Shown here piece after piece: positions 1 to 9,298 of a stretch of 13,899 bases of DNA (position 1 is the first letter of the stretch; each line of letters opens with the position of its first letter). Under the pieces are notes generated by a model. It worked only from the letters and a program-made list of their open reading frames with translations, had not been told where the DNA came from and searched no databases. This stretch comes from Entamoeba histolytica HM-1:IMSS (Eukaryota; Evosea; Mastigamoebida; Endamoebidae). The DNA is taken from positions 1-13,899 of the forward strand of contig NW_001915224.1 in NCBI RefSeq assembly GCF_000208925.1. Direction: 5' to 3'. The translations under genes were made by a program, and so were the position numbers.

Positions 1-1009
1 AAATAAAAATAATTCATTACACATTTGAAATTCAATTTAAACATATTTATTATTTACAATGATATTCAAATATTTTGAAATGGTATTTTAATATTAAAAT
101 TTAATTATACTCAAACAACATCTCTTTCTTTTGTTTAATTTACAATTTATTTTATATTAGATCAATGAATAGATATTATAATTTGTATATTGTATATTTA
201 GAATTTATTTTATATTTTCATTTGATAATTTTAAAGAATTATTGTTGTTTTATATTTAGATATTGTTTTCATATATTTTCTTATTTCATGAATAAAGATA
301 TTTTCTTATTGTTATTTTAATATTAATTCTTATTGTTTATTCATATTGTTTAAATAAAAGAATATTTGTATTTAATATTAATTCATATTAATTCTGATTG
401 TTATTTTCATTTAATGTTATTCTTTATAATATATAATGTTTATCAATAAACAATATGTTGAATTATATTCATTTATATCATTAGAAAATATTATAATTGT
501 TAATTTATTTCAATTTAATAAATGACAAGAATTATAATAGAAATTTAAATATTAAATGATTGTTTGTTGTTGATTTATTTTATTTATTCTTTATTTTGTT
601 ATATTGATTTATTGTTTATACATTTACATGTTATTTGTATGAATGATGAATGTTTTAATAATGTATTTTGATATTCATCATAAATTATCATTATTTTGTT
701 ATTAAAATATTCAAATTACATTTATTTTATATTAATTTCATTCATTATTAAATTAATAACATCATACACATTTAGTATAACTCATTTTCATTATTTGTAT
801 TTTATTTGTTTGTTTCATTATATTCTTTATTTCATTTCTTTATTCTCTCATATTCTCATTCTTCTTTATTTATTTTTATTTCTTATTTTCAATTTCTTTG
901 TTTTTATTACATTAAACATTGATGAATTTAAATTATTTGATTTTTCTATTAATTTAAACAAATTTATTTCAATTAATCAAATATTGAATTATTATTATCA
1001 TTTCTTCAA
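1..1009. other. A+T-rich intergenic spacer, no gene seen
   Basis: This stretch is dominated by runs of A and T with very little G or C, and neither strand holds a reading frame with protein-like composition. Short near-repeats such as TATTAATTC recur around 315-400. The plus-strand frame 696-1112 is hydrophobic only because the DNA is T-rich, and it overlaps the 3' end of the AIG1 gene in antisense. The part nearest 1010 should contain the AIG1 3' UTR and polyadenylation signal, but I cannot single out one site. Confidence 0.7.
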
Positions 1010-1921
1010 TTACATCACAACACAATCTGATGTATTTTTATTACTTTTGTTTTCTGTTACAGTTCTAGTACTAAATAATTTCCATTTACCTACTATTTCT
1101 TCTCCATCATAGTTGATTTTAATTTCTCTTCTGTATGTATTTATTTCATATGTTATATCTGACTTTGTTTCTTTTATCATTTTAGTTTCTTCTTTTTCTT
1201 CATATTTAATTTCTTTATATTCACTGATTAATTTCTTAATTTCTTCTTCATCAATTAATTCTAATCCTCTTCCCCATTCAATTAATCTTTCTATTTCATT
1301 TTCTGATCTGCTATTATCATATTCTTCATCTGGTTGTGAATCTACATAATACATTGGAATATCAAATTCTTCATTTGTTTTATTTATTTGATTTATAAAT
1401 GAAATTATGTTTTCTTTGTATTGTTCTTTCTCTTTTTTACCTTTTTCAAGTTGCTTTTGTTGAATAAGGCTATAGCATTTAGTCCAAACAATACAAACGT
1501 GTTTCCAAATGTCTTTTATTGTGAAAATATCATTTATAATTGCAATAATTTGTTTAGTATTATGAGTAAATTTATTTACATTATAATTCATTGTAAATAT
1601 AATTCCTTGTAATCCTTCAGCTCTAACGCAATCAACAATATTCTGAATATGTTCTTTATCAAATCTATAATAATCATTATCATTAAAACCAGGTGTATCA
1701 ATAACAACTAAATCACTTCTATCTCCTTCTCCAAAACATTTAAGAGGTTTATTTGTTTTTGAATTTGGACTATCACTTACTCTAAAAACATTCTTCTGTA
1801 AAATGAAATTACCAAATGAACTTTTCCCATTTCCTGATTCTCCAATTAATAGTAATTTTGTTTGTTTTGGTTTTAATTCATCTTCTTGTAAACTCATTAA
1901 TTCACCTTCTTGTAAACTCAT
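1010..1921 (-). CDS. AIG1/GIMAP-family GTPase with C-terminal CaaX box
   Basis: 303-residue intact protein. The family consists of guanine-nucleotide-binding proteins that often act at membranes; AIG1 genes are strongly expanded in Entamoeba and some are linked to virulence or stress, but the role of this copy is unknown. Seen: P-loop GESGNGKS at residues 27-34, Walker B/G3 DTPGF at 75-79, the family-typical region IWKHVCIVWTK ending in TK near 147-148 in the G4 position, and DSQPDEE near 194-200 in the expected G5 neighbourhood. Residues 150-250 are Lys/Glu-rich and probably helical. The last four residues, CVVM, form a CaaX prenylation signal (Met favours farnesyl), suggesting membrane anchoring. 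There is no transmembrane segment. The start at 1921 is the first ATG, but an 8-residue N-terminal duplication offers a second start at 1897. The stop is TAA. All four Trp codons are TGG. No frameshift, unlike its neighbours. Confidence 0.93.
   Translation of the reverse strand: MSLQEGELMSLQEDELKPKQTKLLLIGESGNGKSSFGNFILQKNVFRVSDSPNSKTNKPLKCFGEGDRSDLVVIDTPGFNDNDYYRFDKEHIQNIVDCVRAEGLQGIIFTMNYNVNKFTHNTKQIIAIINDIFTIKDIWKHVCIVWTKCYSLIQQKQLEKGKKEKEQYKENIISFINQINKTNEEFDIPMYYVDSQPDEEYDNSRSENEIERLIEWGRGLELIDEEEIKKLISEYKEIKYEEKEETKMIKETKSDITYEINTYRREIKINYDGEEIVGKWKLFSTRTVTENKSNKNTSDCVVM
1874..1921 (-). repeat. 24-bp tandem duplication over the AIG1 start codon
   Basis: Two adjacent 24-base units, 1898-1921 and 1874-1897, differ at one base. 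They encode MSLQEGEL and MSLQEDEL in frame, so the gene has two equivalent initiation sites eight codons apart. This looks like a recent slippage duplication. Confidence 0.9.
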
Positions 1922-1960
1922 TATTTATTTTTTTAGTTCCTATTTATTTAAAAGACTTTT
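1922..1960 (-). promoter_or_regulatory. Likely AIG1 core promoter (GAAC-like and TATA-like motifs)
   Basis: Read on the minus strand, a run TTTTAAATAAATAGGAACTA lies 14-33 bases before the ATG. AGGAACT (1935-1941) resembles the GAAC element of E. histolytica promoters (AATGAACT), and TTTTAAATA resembles the A+T-rich TATA-like element. Very short 5' UTRs are usual in Entamoeba, so the spacing is plausible. LINE copy 1 begins just upstream, so little additional promoter DNA can belong to the gene itself. Confidence 0.35.
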
Positions 1961-1987
1961 CCAATTCAGGATATACAACTAATTTTA

Positions 1988-3657
1988 ATGCCATGGCTAT
2001 TGTGTAAAACCTTAGGGTCTTGTAAAGAAAAGCAAACAAGACATAGAAATACAAGGTTAAATACCAATAACACCAATAAAAGATATTACGATGATAATAA
2101 AAGATATCACAATTATAATAAAAGAAATTACAAGAGAAAAGGGTTTAATAAACAACAAAGACAAAGAAGAACGAATAAAAAACAGGATAAATACTGGAAG
2201 AATAACGAATATACAAACAATAGACATAGATGGTTAACAATAAAAGAGATACATGAAAGAATAAAAGGAATAACAAGTAAATGGGAAAAAGGAGAATACG
2301 AAGAAATACTCAAAAAGTATGAAGGTAAAAGAAAAAGATGGTATGACATTCTCCAAGAAGTATATGCAATTAGAAAGAAAAAGAGAATTGAAAAAATGCA
2401 AGAAAAATTTAAGGAAAGAACAAAAGGATGGAAAGAAGACATCCAAGCAATTGAAACACAAATCAAAAGTAAAAACCCAATCAAAGAATTACAAAAAAAG
2501 ATGTCAAATGGCTAAAATAATAAATGAAACAGAAAAAGAAAGAAAAACACAAGAAGAAAACAAAGAAGAAACAAAGAATGAAGAAGAAAATTATAAAGAA
2601 AAAGAAGAAATTAAAATACTTCAAAAGCAGATTAAAAAATTAGAAGAAGAAATTAAAGAATATCAAGCAAAAAGAAAGGAAGAAGAACAAACCATCTCAG
2701 AGAAATGATAGAAAAAGCAAAAGAAATAGTCAGAAAAGAATTTGAGAAAGAGATAGAAAATATGAAAAGAGAAATTAAGAAGGTGCAAACAAATTATAAT
2801 GAAAAGAAGAAAGAAAATGAAAAACTAACAGAAGAAAATATAAAATTACACAGTGAAATAAATGAGATAGAAGGAAAATCATGGAAATGAATAACAAAGA
2901 AGAAACCATTCGAAGTCTGAAAACCACTAAAGGGAAGTTACAGAAGGAAAATGATGAACAAAAGGAGAAAACAGAAGAGCTGAAGAAAAAAGGAGAAATA
3001 CTGGAGAAAAAGAATAGTGTGTTAGAGGAAAAAACAGAAGTACTAGAGAAGAAAATTGAGGAGCTGAAAAGTAAAATAAGAGATAAAGAAAAACAAATCT
3101 CTGAAAATCAACAAGCAGCAATAATAAGTCATGAGATTGCAGAAATAACACGAGAAGAATTAGACAACACACAAAAAGAAAATGAGACACAAAAACAAGT
3201 CATATCAAAACAACAAGATGATATTGAAAATTTTATCTCACAGAAGGAACTAGAGAAGAAGAAAACGATGACACTTGTGATAAATACACAACCAGTATTG
3301 AGGAAAACATCATCAGGAACGATGAAGATGAACGAAACTACTCCTATGAAAAAGACAGTAGTGGAAATCGAAGAGAAAAGCACTGATTGTCAAAAAACAA
3401 GAGATGATAGTCAGACAAGAAATACAACAGAACAAACAAATAGAATTCTAATTGAAGTGTTGTATTGTTTTGCAATTAATTGGTTAAATAAGAAATTATA
3501 TAAGAAATTAAGATTGGAACAAATAGAAAGTATAATAAAAGTGACAAACATCAATGTAAATAATGAAAAAGAATATATTAAATATATTAAAATGTCACAT
3601 AAAATAAAAGAGAATACTAAACGATACATTAAAGTGAAAGTAAATGATATAATATAA
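1988..3657 (+). pseudogene. LINE copy 1 ORF1: basic and coiled-coil nucleic-acid-binding protein, frameshifted
   Basis: Four overlapping open segments in changing frames make up one coiled-coil protein: 1988-2515, about 2480-2708, about 2700-2890 and 2881-3657. The N-terminal 80 or so residues are Asn/Arg/Tyr/Lys-rich and very basic, fitting RNA binding. The rest is long Lys/Glu heptad-like coil (e.g. KIEELKSKIRDKEKQ). The C-terminal 70 residues, from about 3448, are a different folded-looking part beginning VLYCFAINWLNKKLYKKL and have a clear counterpart in copy 2 (LYKCFALKLFERKL). ORF1 proteins of Entamoeba LINEs act as RNA-binding chaperones; that role is inferred here. Frame changes lie near 2500 (in a run of seven A), 2705 and 2885. 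The start at 1988 is the first ATG, and the true start is uncertain because the 5' end of the element is not fixed. Confidence 0.7.
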
Positions 3658-3680
3658 AGAAGAATAGAGTGTAATTCAAC

Positions 3681-6600
3681 AATAAAAACATCATATTAAA
3701 GAATAACTCTACTGAAATTGATGAAGAATATCTTAACACTCTCATCAATAAAGTGAAAGAAATGAAAATAGAAAAATGTACAAACATTAATTACTACTGG
3801 AAAAGAAAAGAAACTGACCAATTAATAATGGAAATTAATAATCGATGGGTATTGTCATGAAGCAGAATGCAGGATCTGCAAGATGATATGAAAAGGATTT
3901 CAATGTGTATGCACCTCTATCTCCAAAATAAAATAATAAGAGATAAATTTGATGAAATAAAAGAAATCCTAAAGAAAATAAATAGACTAGAAGATTTGGT
4001 CAAGGGAATTGTACAGAATAAAGTGCATCATGAAATTAAATGAACATGATGAAGAAGGAATAAAAGTTAAAGCACTAAAAAGAATAAAATACCTAAAATA
4101 TATGATGACAATGATTAAAGAAAGAATTAAATTTAATAAAAAATGAAATAATCAGAATCAATACAAATAAAATCATGTTTGATTCTAACAAGAAAATTAA
4201 AATAAAGAAGAAAGAAACAAAAAATGAAATATACCCAAATAACGATATTACTTTAGAATATTGGAAATCGTTATATGAAACACAGGTGATATTAAATAAA
4301 AATAATTGGAAAATAAAACAAATCACCTCGTGGAATGAAAGATATTTCAATTATGATAGTGTCATAATAACAATAAATGAATTAAATTCGAGTTTAAAAA
4401 AAAATAAGTAACTGGAAAGCACCAGGAATAGACACTATATATGGGTATTATTGGAAAAGGATGTCATTGTCAAGAGAAATCATTCTTAGTATCTTCAATG
4501 AATTGTTGAACTTCCCCGAAAACATCAAATTAAACATGATAAGTGGAAGAACTTTATTAATCCACAAAGTGATAGGAATGATGTCACTAATTATCGTCAT
4601 ATCAGTTGTACAAATGTAATTATGAAAGTATTTACCTCAATATTAAAAGAAAAGATTCACAGAAGACTTAACATGAATAATGAATCATTTAGAATCAGTA
4701 GCAACCAATTGGGATGTAAGTTGCAATCTTTAGCTGCTAAAGAATGAATAATTAATAGTTATATGATGAAGCAGCAGAAAGAAGAAAAATACCCAAAATA
4801 TGTGGAGTCATATTATGACATCAAGAAATCATATGACACAGTCAACCACGAATGGGTTATTGAATCATTAAAATATTTTAATGTAGAGGGTGTCATCATT
4901 GACATTATTGAAAGTATGATGACTAGATGGAAGATACTCATAGGCTATAAATATAATGAATATCTAGGTAATATTAAATTAAATAGAGGAATTTTACAAG
5001 ATGATTCCTTATCAAATCTACTCTTCATTATTCAGATGAATGTAATTTCTCAAATCATCGAAGAGAAATTCCCAAAATCAAATCACACTTTATATATGGA
5101 TGATTTGAGAATAATGACAGAAAGTAGAGAAGAAATGGGAATAATCCACAATGAAATTAAAGAAATAATAAGTGGAATAGGGATGGAAATGAATGAGAAA
5201 AAGTCAGGAATGGTATTAAAAAACATTAAAGAAATACTAAATGGAATGCAAAACATCCCCCTAATTGAAGGTGAGGACTTGTATAAATACTTAGGAATAT
5301 GGCAGTCCGATGAAATTGATGACACCTTCAATTGTAAATCCATCAAAGAAAAATGAATCAGAAGATGGAAGAAATAAACACTGATGAAAGTAGTAATAGA
5401 AGATATATTACTAGAATAAACATGGAAGTAATCCCTATCTTCAGATATTCAGCATCAGTTGTGAATTGGAGAATCACTGACCTAGATAAAATGGATTTTA
5501 AGATAAGAAAATATTTAAGAAATTCAAAATACATTGGTGAAACTCCAAAGATCGGTTATATGTCCCTCTAGAAGAAATGGGTGAAGGATTAATAAATATA
5601 AGGGACGAATATGTTATTGAAATAGTAAGAACAGTAATGTACTACTGTACCAGAGAAAGTGAGATAGGAAATAACATATTAGATAGATGGTACAGTAAGA
5701 AGGGAATATGGAATAGAATTAAAAAACAATAATTCATAAAATAAATGAAACAACAATAGAAGAAATAATAAATGAATTTATAGAAAAGAAAAAAGAAAAA
5801 AGAAGTAGTAGTAGAAATAAAAAAATTATTGACAAATACATCAAAAAATGGAAGTCCCATCAAATTAGTGGATATTTTAGAAGATGGTTCGAGTCAAAAT
5901 GAGTAGATAAAACTACTACAGTGAAACCATGGAATTCAATCAATATTAAGAAAAATGCATTCCTCCAATTAACTAAAATGCAAGATGGTGCATTGTTTTG
6001 TGAGTATAAAAAAGCAAAAATAATGAAAAATGAAAGATTGAAATACTGCCCACTTTGTAAAGACAAAATATCAACAGTAGAACACATTCTACTATCTTGT
6101 ATTTATCATAAAAAATCACAAATAGAAAAACATGATCATATAGGCATTATAATATGGGAGGGATTAATAAGAAAATACACTGGAAATAATCAATATAAAA
6201 AACCCCCATATGAAACAGTGTTCCAATATAAAGACATCACAATGATATGGAACAAACAAATAATGCCTAAAAGTGATGGACAATACCACAAAATACAAGA
6301 TATATATGTATTAGATAAAAAGAAAAAAACTAGTCTAATATTTGATATGATTATTGTGGCTGATCACAATATTAATGGAGCCTATTTGAAGAAAAGAAAT
6401 ATGTATAATGAATTAAAGAATAGGCTAATGAAAATAGAAAAATTAAAAGATGTCAAAATAATTCCAGTAGTAATATCAATAAATGGATTAGTAAATAAAG
6501 AAAGTATCAGACTAATCAAAGAATTAAAAATTGAGATTGACATCGAGAAAGAAGTAAAAAACCTTATAATTAAAAACATGATGGATGTCATGGAATACTG

Positions 6601-6709
6601 CGGAGATCACAACCAAACATATTCATTAGAACTTCTAGATGAAGACAAAGGAACAATATTAGTCTCCCCTAAGCCAGGAAGAATAGAAGCTAGTTCTATT
6701 AATACTTAA
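3681..6709 (+). pseudogene. LINE copy 1 ORF2: reverse transcriptase plus RLE endonuclease, frameshifted
   Basis: About 1000 residues spread over several frames. Seen in order: helical N-terminal region (3690-4400); NWKAPGID (about 4410); finger motif GRTLLIHK then NYRHISCTN (4540-4620); NQLGC (about 4707); RT motif A YYDIKKSYDTVNHEW (from 4811), B GILQDDSLSNLLF (from 4988), C YMDD (5093-5104); KKSG (about 5200); YKYLGI (about 5281); thumb LYVPLEEMGEGL (about 5556-5591); zinc knuckle C-x2-C-x8-H-x4-C (6047-6100); endonuclease core HKIQDIYVLD then FDMIIVADHNI (6287-6376), and IIPVVISINGLV (about 6460-6492). It should nick target DNA and prime cDNA synthesis, but it is broken: frame changes near 4041, 4144, 4400 (nine A in a row), 4565, 5354, 5560 and 5725, and same-frame TGA at 3858, 4745 and 5900. 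Motif B has QDD for QGD, and the endonuclease PD is QD. The stop is TAA. Confidence 0.88.
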
Positions 6710-7680
6710 TTAATTGCTTATTAATTTTTATTTTTTTGAATTGACTGTGTTTTTTTTATTTCAATAATTTATTATTATATTTACATTACTTTTCTTCTTG
6801 TTTAATTTAAAATTGTCATGTTTAGTTATTTCTTGTTATATCTGTTTTTATTTATTTTATTATTTATTTTATTTCTAATATTCTTTATTTTATATTCTTA
6901 TTGTTATTTCATTCTTTATTATTTATTTGTATTAAGTAGTTATGTTGTTATATGTCTTTTGATTTTTTGATTCCATTATTTTTGTTCAAATTTATGATGA
7001 ATGAAATGATAATAGTATCATTCTTACATTATTATATTTAACAAAGAAACTGAAATAAATATTATTTCAACAATTGTTTATTTTGTATTATTTTCTCTTT
7101 ACATTGGTTTTATTGAATTCTATTAAGAAATGATTTAAAATCAAAAACATTAAATATTCTAATAAATAGAGTTTTATTTCATTCATCTTTTTTATCACAG
7201 AATAAATATTACAATGGTATATTTAACTAAATATAAATGTACTTAACAAATAGTGAAATATAAATAATATCATTTAAATTATATATTATATCTAATAAAA
7301 TATTAGAATAATGAATATTTAAGATGACTTCTATGAAATGAATAATATAAATAAAACATAATATATTCATTAATGTAATGATTTTTCGATATTTATATTA
7401 TATAGTTTTAATGTGTTAATTAAAAATAATGTTATATTTCTTTATTGTTGATTAGAGTGTGTTTAATAATAATAAGCAGAGTATAATAAAACAACAATAA
7501 AATATTCATAACAAACATTTTAATAATTGAGATTAATAACAAATTTTAAATTTCTATTTCACAAAATAAAAAAAATAAAAAAAAAATAAAAAAATTTAAA
7601 AATAAAATTCATCAATGATGATGCAAATATTTTCTTCTTTTCAAAATGTTGATGTTTTTTTTTTCAAAAATCAATCAAAA
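6710..7680. other. A+T-rich spacer after LINE copy 1, no gene seen
   Basis: The first 60-80 bases after the ORF2 stop are T-rich and probably form the LINE 3' UTR, since the relic at 8800-8875 has a similar ACTTAATTA then T-rich tail. The rest is low-complexity A/T sequence without codon-like composition on either strand. Confidence 0.6.
7561..7606. repeat. A-rich low-complexity tract
   Basis: Runs of 6 to 10 A separated by single or double T, spanning about 45 bases and lying about 135 bases before the small ORF at 7740. It could be a slippage-prone tract, an upstream promoter-flanking A-tract or an old retroelement tail; nothing in the sequence decides. Confidence 0.6.
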
Positions 7681-7683
7681 TGA

Positions 7684-7712
7684 ATATTTAAACATTTTCT
7701 CAAAAATTTAAA
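7684..7712 (+). promoter_or_regulatory. Possible Entamoeba-type core promoter for the 7740 ORF
   Basis: ATATTTAAAC matches the Entamoeba TATA-like element (GTATTTAAA plus G or C) except at the first base. CAAAAATTTA, close to the initiator consensus AAAAATTCA, follows about 10 bases later, and the ATG is some 30 bases further on. In DNA this A+T-rich a chance match is easy, so the order and spacing are the main support. Confidence 0.35.
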
Positions 7713-7739
7713 TATTGAATTAGTATTAATATCGTATTA

Positions 7740-7934
7740 ATGTTTTTTTTGCTCTATCCTATTCTTCAATCAATTTCTGCTCACATTGTTAATTTCTTTT
7801 TTGGAAGTGTTCTTTTTGGTGCTGGAGCCATTGCATATGCTTGTTTGCAATCACTTTCAGCTTGTATAGCCACAATTTTAGGTCCAATAATAATAGTTAT
7901 TGTTGGATTATTTTCTGCACTATTTTTGTTGTAG
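7740..7934 (+). CDS. Hypothetical small hydrophobic membrane protein
   Basis: 64 residues, not recognised. It is almost wholly hydrophobic, with a first segment from residue 1 to about 35 ending in a Gly/Ala-rich stretch (FGSVLFGAGAIAYACL) and a second segment after residue 45 (ILGPIIIVIVGLFSALFLL), so it resembles a two-segment membrane protein or a signal peptide plus one segment. Composition (Gly, Ala, Cys, Ser) differs from the T-rich noise translations nearby, and a core-promoter-like block lies upstream. The TAG stop is oddly placed: one base out of frame, the sequence continues as VVISQDNVKNITTTSYNYGY and ends at a TAA at 8006-8008, giving a soluble tail of about 25 residues. Either there is a frameshift in the T/G-rich tract near 7925, or the pyrimidine-rich stretch ending TTGTTGTAG is an intron acceptor. 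No Trp is present. Confidence 0.4.
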   Translation: MFFLLYPILQSISAHIVNFFFGSVLFGAGAIAYACLQSLSACIATILGPIIIVIVGLFSALFLL

Positions 7935-8008
7935 TTATCAGTCAGGATAATGTCAAAAACATCACAACAACTTCATATAACTATGGATATGAAGATAAAC
8001 TAAATTAA

Positions 8009-8453
8009 TTTAATTATGTATTTGGTTTAATTTAACAAATTGTAGACAAACAACTGATAATAATTAATAACTACATTTGTATATTAATGTGTTATTATAG
8101 AATCTTATAGTAATAATAAAAGTCAAACAAAACATTGGAAAATGTCTTATTTAAATAAAAATAAATAAGAATAAATAAATGTTAATAAAATTATTATTTA
8201 TTCATTGATTATTTGATTATTATTCACAAAATATATCATTAAAAATGTATAATTTCATTGTTTTATTTATTATTTAGACTTTCATCTTGTTTTGTAAATA
8301 ATTCATTTCTCTTTTGTTTCATTTCTTTTATTTTATTGTCTTTTCTTCTTAATATCGAATTTGACATGTCTGAAACACCACACAAACACTAATATAATTC
8401 AAACATCAACTCTCTATGTTATTTTCTAGTTATGATGGTGTATTTGAATTAGA
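8009..8453. other. A+T-rich spacer, no supported gene
   Basis: Mostly low-complexity A/T sequence. The T-rich part 8263-8367 holds a 34-codon minus-strand frame that is too short and Lys/Asn-rich to call. Confidence 0.5.
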
Positions 8454-8552
8454 AATGGATTAGGTAAAGCTGCAAAGGGTAGAGCAAGATATTATGATAG
8501 AATATTACATGATGTAATATAAGGAACTACTAAAGTGTTTTTAAGACTAAAA
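8454..8552 (+). pseudogene. Possible histone H4 relic
   Basis: One frame reads GLGKAAKGRARYYDRILHD followed by VI, a TAA stop at 8520-8522, then GTTKVFLRLK. This follows the conserved N-terminal part of histone H4 (GLGK, K-x-R, LRDNIQGITKPAIRRL): R-[IV]-L-x-D-x-I-[stop for Q]-G-x-T-K with an R two residues before a final leucine. The stop replaces the conserved Gln (CAA to TAA). There are about four extra residues before the RxLxD part. No intact start codon or C-terminal half is visible. It is short, so chance similarity or a processed relic both remain possible. It lies in a stretch ending in a LINE 3' relic, which could reflect retrocopying. Confidence 0.4.
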
Positions 8553-8799
8553 GAAAATTAAACATAATAATATGGTGGTAATGAAATGATTTCTTCTCCC
8601 ATTCTTAAAATAAAGAAAAAAGGAAAAAGAAAATGTTTAAAATACGGGAGAAAATAAACAAAAGAATAAAAAAAGAAGGAATAAGCAGAAAAAGTTTGAA
8701 AAAGCATAATAAGAAGAAATAAAAGAAGTGATTTTAACAAATTGGAAGAAAAAGCTAAATGATAAGTTAAACAAAAAGATTACTGTTTTTAAATAGCTC
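8553..8799. other. A-rich stretch between H4-like relic and LINE 3' relic
   Basis: Purine-rich on the plus strand, like the LINE coding strand, but broken by stops in all frames. AAATACGGGA (8639-8648) recurs in copy 2 near 12460, hinting that decayed LINE sequence may extend here; the match is too short to annotate. Confidence 0.35.
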
Positions 8800-8875
8800 A
8801 GGGATTAATTTCCGCTAAACTAGGAAGAATATATGAAAAATCTATTAACACTTAATTATCTATTTTTTATTATGA
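8800..8875 (+). mobile_element. Relic of the LINE 3' end (truncated LINE or SINE tail)
   Basis: The frame 8802-8855 reads GLISAKLGRIYEKSINT then TAA, matching the last residues of copy 1 ORF2 (TILVSPKPGRIEASSINT then TAA at 6707-6709). DNA matches include AGGAAGAATA and ACTTAATTA, and both are followed by a T-rich tail. Two sources are possible: a 5'-truncated LINE copy, or a SINE, since Entamoeba SINEs share their 3' ends with their partner LINEs. The sequence 5' of 8800 does not align clearly with copy 1. Confidence 0.65.
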
Positions 8876-8931
8876 TTTTATGTTTTTATTATTATCATCA
8901 TTGTTACGTATTCTTGTTATTCATTTACTTA

Positions 8932-9298
8932 TTATAATTGAAATTCTTTTGTTGTATTTCTCTTTAGAATTTTACAATGTTTGTTATAAATTTTACAACT
9001 TCATTTAATTTTCTTAAATATTCTTCTGTTTATTTTCTCTTCTTCTTTATAAATATGTTTGATATTCTTATTATATCCTTCTATTCATTCTGTATTAGAT
9101 TTGTAGATTTTCTTTAAACTCTTTTCATTGTTATCTTCTATTTACATCACCCATTTTATCTTATTTAAATTCTCTGCTCTTTTCTTAAAATTCTTTCTTC
9201 TATTTTTTGAATGACTCACTGTTTAATTTATCTCTTCTGTTGTTTCTGCTTCTTGTTATTCTCGTTTTTTTATTTTCATCTATTTTCTTTTCTTTCAT
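8932..9298 (-). pseudogene. Decayed minus-strand coding relic, possibly transposase
   Basis: The plus strand is T/C-rich here, the mirror of the purine-rich coding strands elsewhere, and the minus strand has a protein-like but broken frame. A segment ending at 8932 reads through three stops (TAA, TGA, TGA) and contains SNTE, a TGA, then IEGYNKNIKHIYK. The pattern SN-x-x-x-EG-[YFL]-N-x-x-IK-x-I occurs near the C-terminus of several bacterial and eukaryotic DDE transposases, so a dead DNA transposon is one idea. An upstream segment from an ATG at 9298 (MKEKKIDENKKTRITRS) is in another frame. I do not recognise the gene with confidence. Confidence 0.25.

Larger units (their letters stand above)
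1960..6760 (+). mobile_element. LINE (non-LTR) retrotransposon of the RLE-endonuclease class, copy 1, broken
   Basis: A nearly full-length element of about 4.7 kb: a basic, coiled-coil ORF1 followed by an ORF2 with reverse transcriptase, CCHC zinc knuckle and restriction-enzyme-like endonuclease. This size and order match the Entamoeba LINE family (related to the R4/R2 groups). The ends are approximate: the 5' boundary lies between the AIG1 promoter (about 1950) and the first ORF1 codon (1988), and the 3' boundary lies shortly after the ORF2 stop at 6709, in a T-rich tail. I found no convincing target-site duplication. About eleven frame changes make it non-functional as written. The plus strand is strongly purine-rich throughout, as in copy 2. 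Confidence 0.88.

Noticed and set aside
696..1112. 138-residue hydrophobic plus-strand frame
   Set aside because: It is a T-rich artefact (Phe/Leu/Ile/Tyr only) and overlaps the AIG1 3' end in antisense.
2128..3383. Several Phe/Ser/Leu-rich minus-strand frames
   Set aside because: They are antisense shadows of the Lys/Glu coiled coil of LINE copy 1 ORF1.
2700..5360. AAATGA at several frame-change points (2706, 2888, 4041, 4144, 5354), as if a programmed frameshift signal
   Set aside because: The shifts go in different directions and the motif is what an out-of-frame reading of common AAT-GAA or GAA-ATG codons gives. The true switch points are probably a little upstream, in A runs.
1940..6800. 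Target-site duplication or poly-A tail for LINE copy 1
   Set aside because: Only short A/T matches can be paired between the flanks, and these are expected by chance; no convincing duplication was seen.
8263..8367. 34-codon minus-strand frame starting MSNSILRRKDNK, with a CAG acceptor-like site just upstream
   Set aside because: Too short, Lys/Asn-rich and without a recognisable first exon; splice-like signals are easy to find in this composition.
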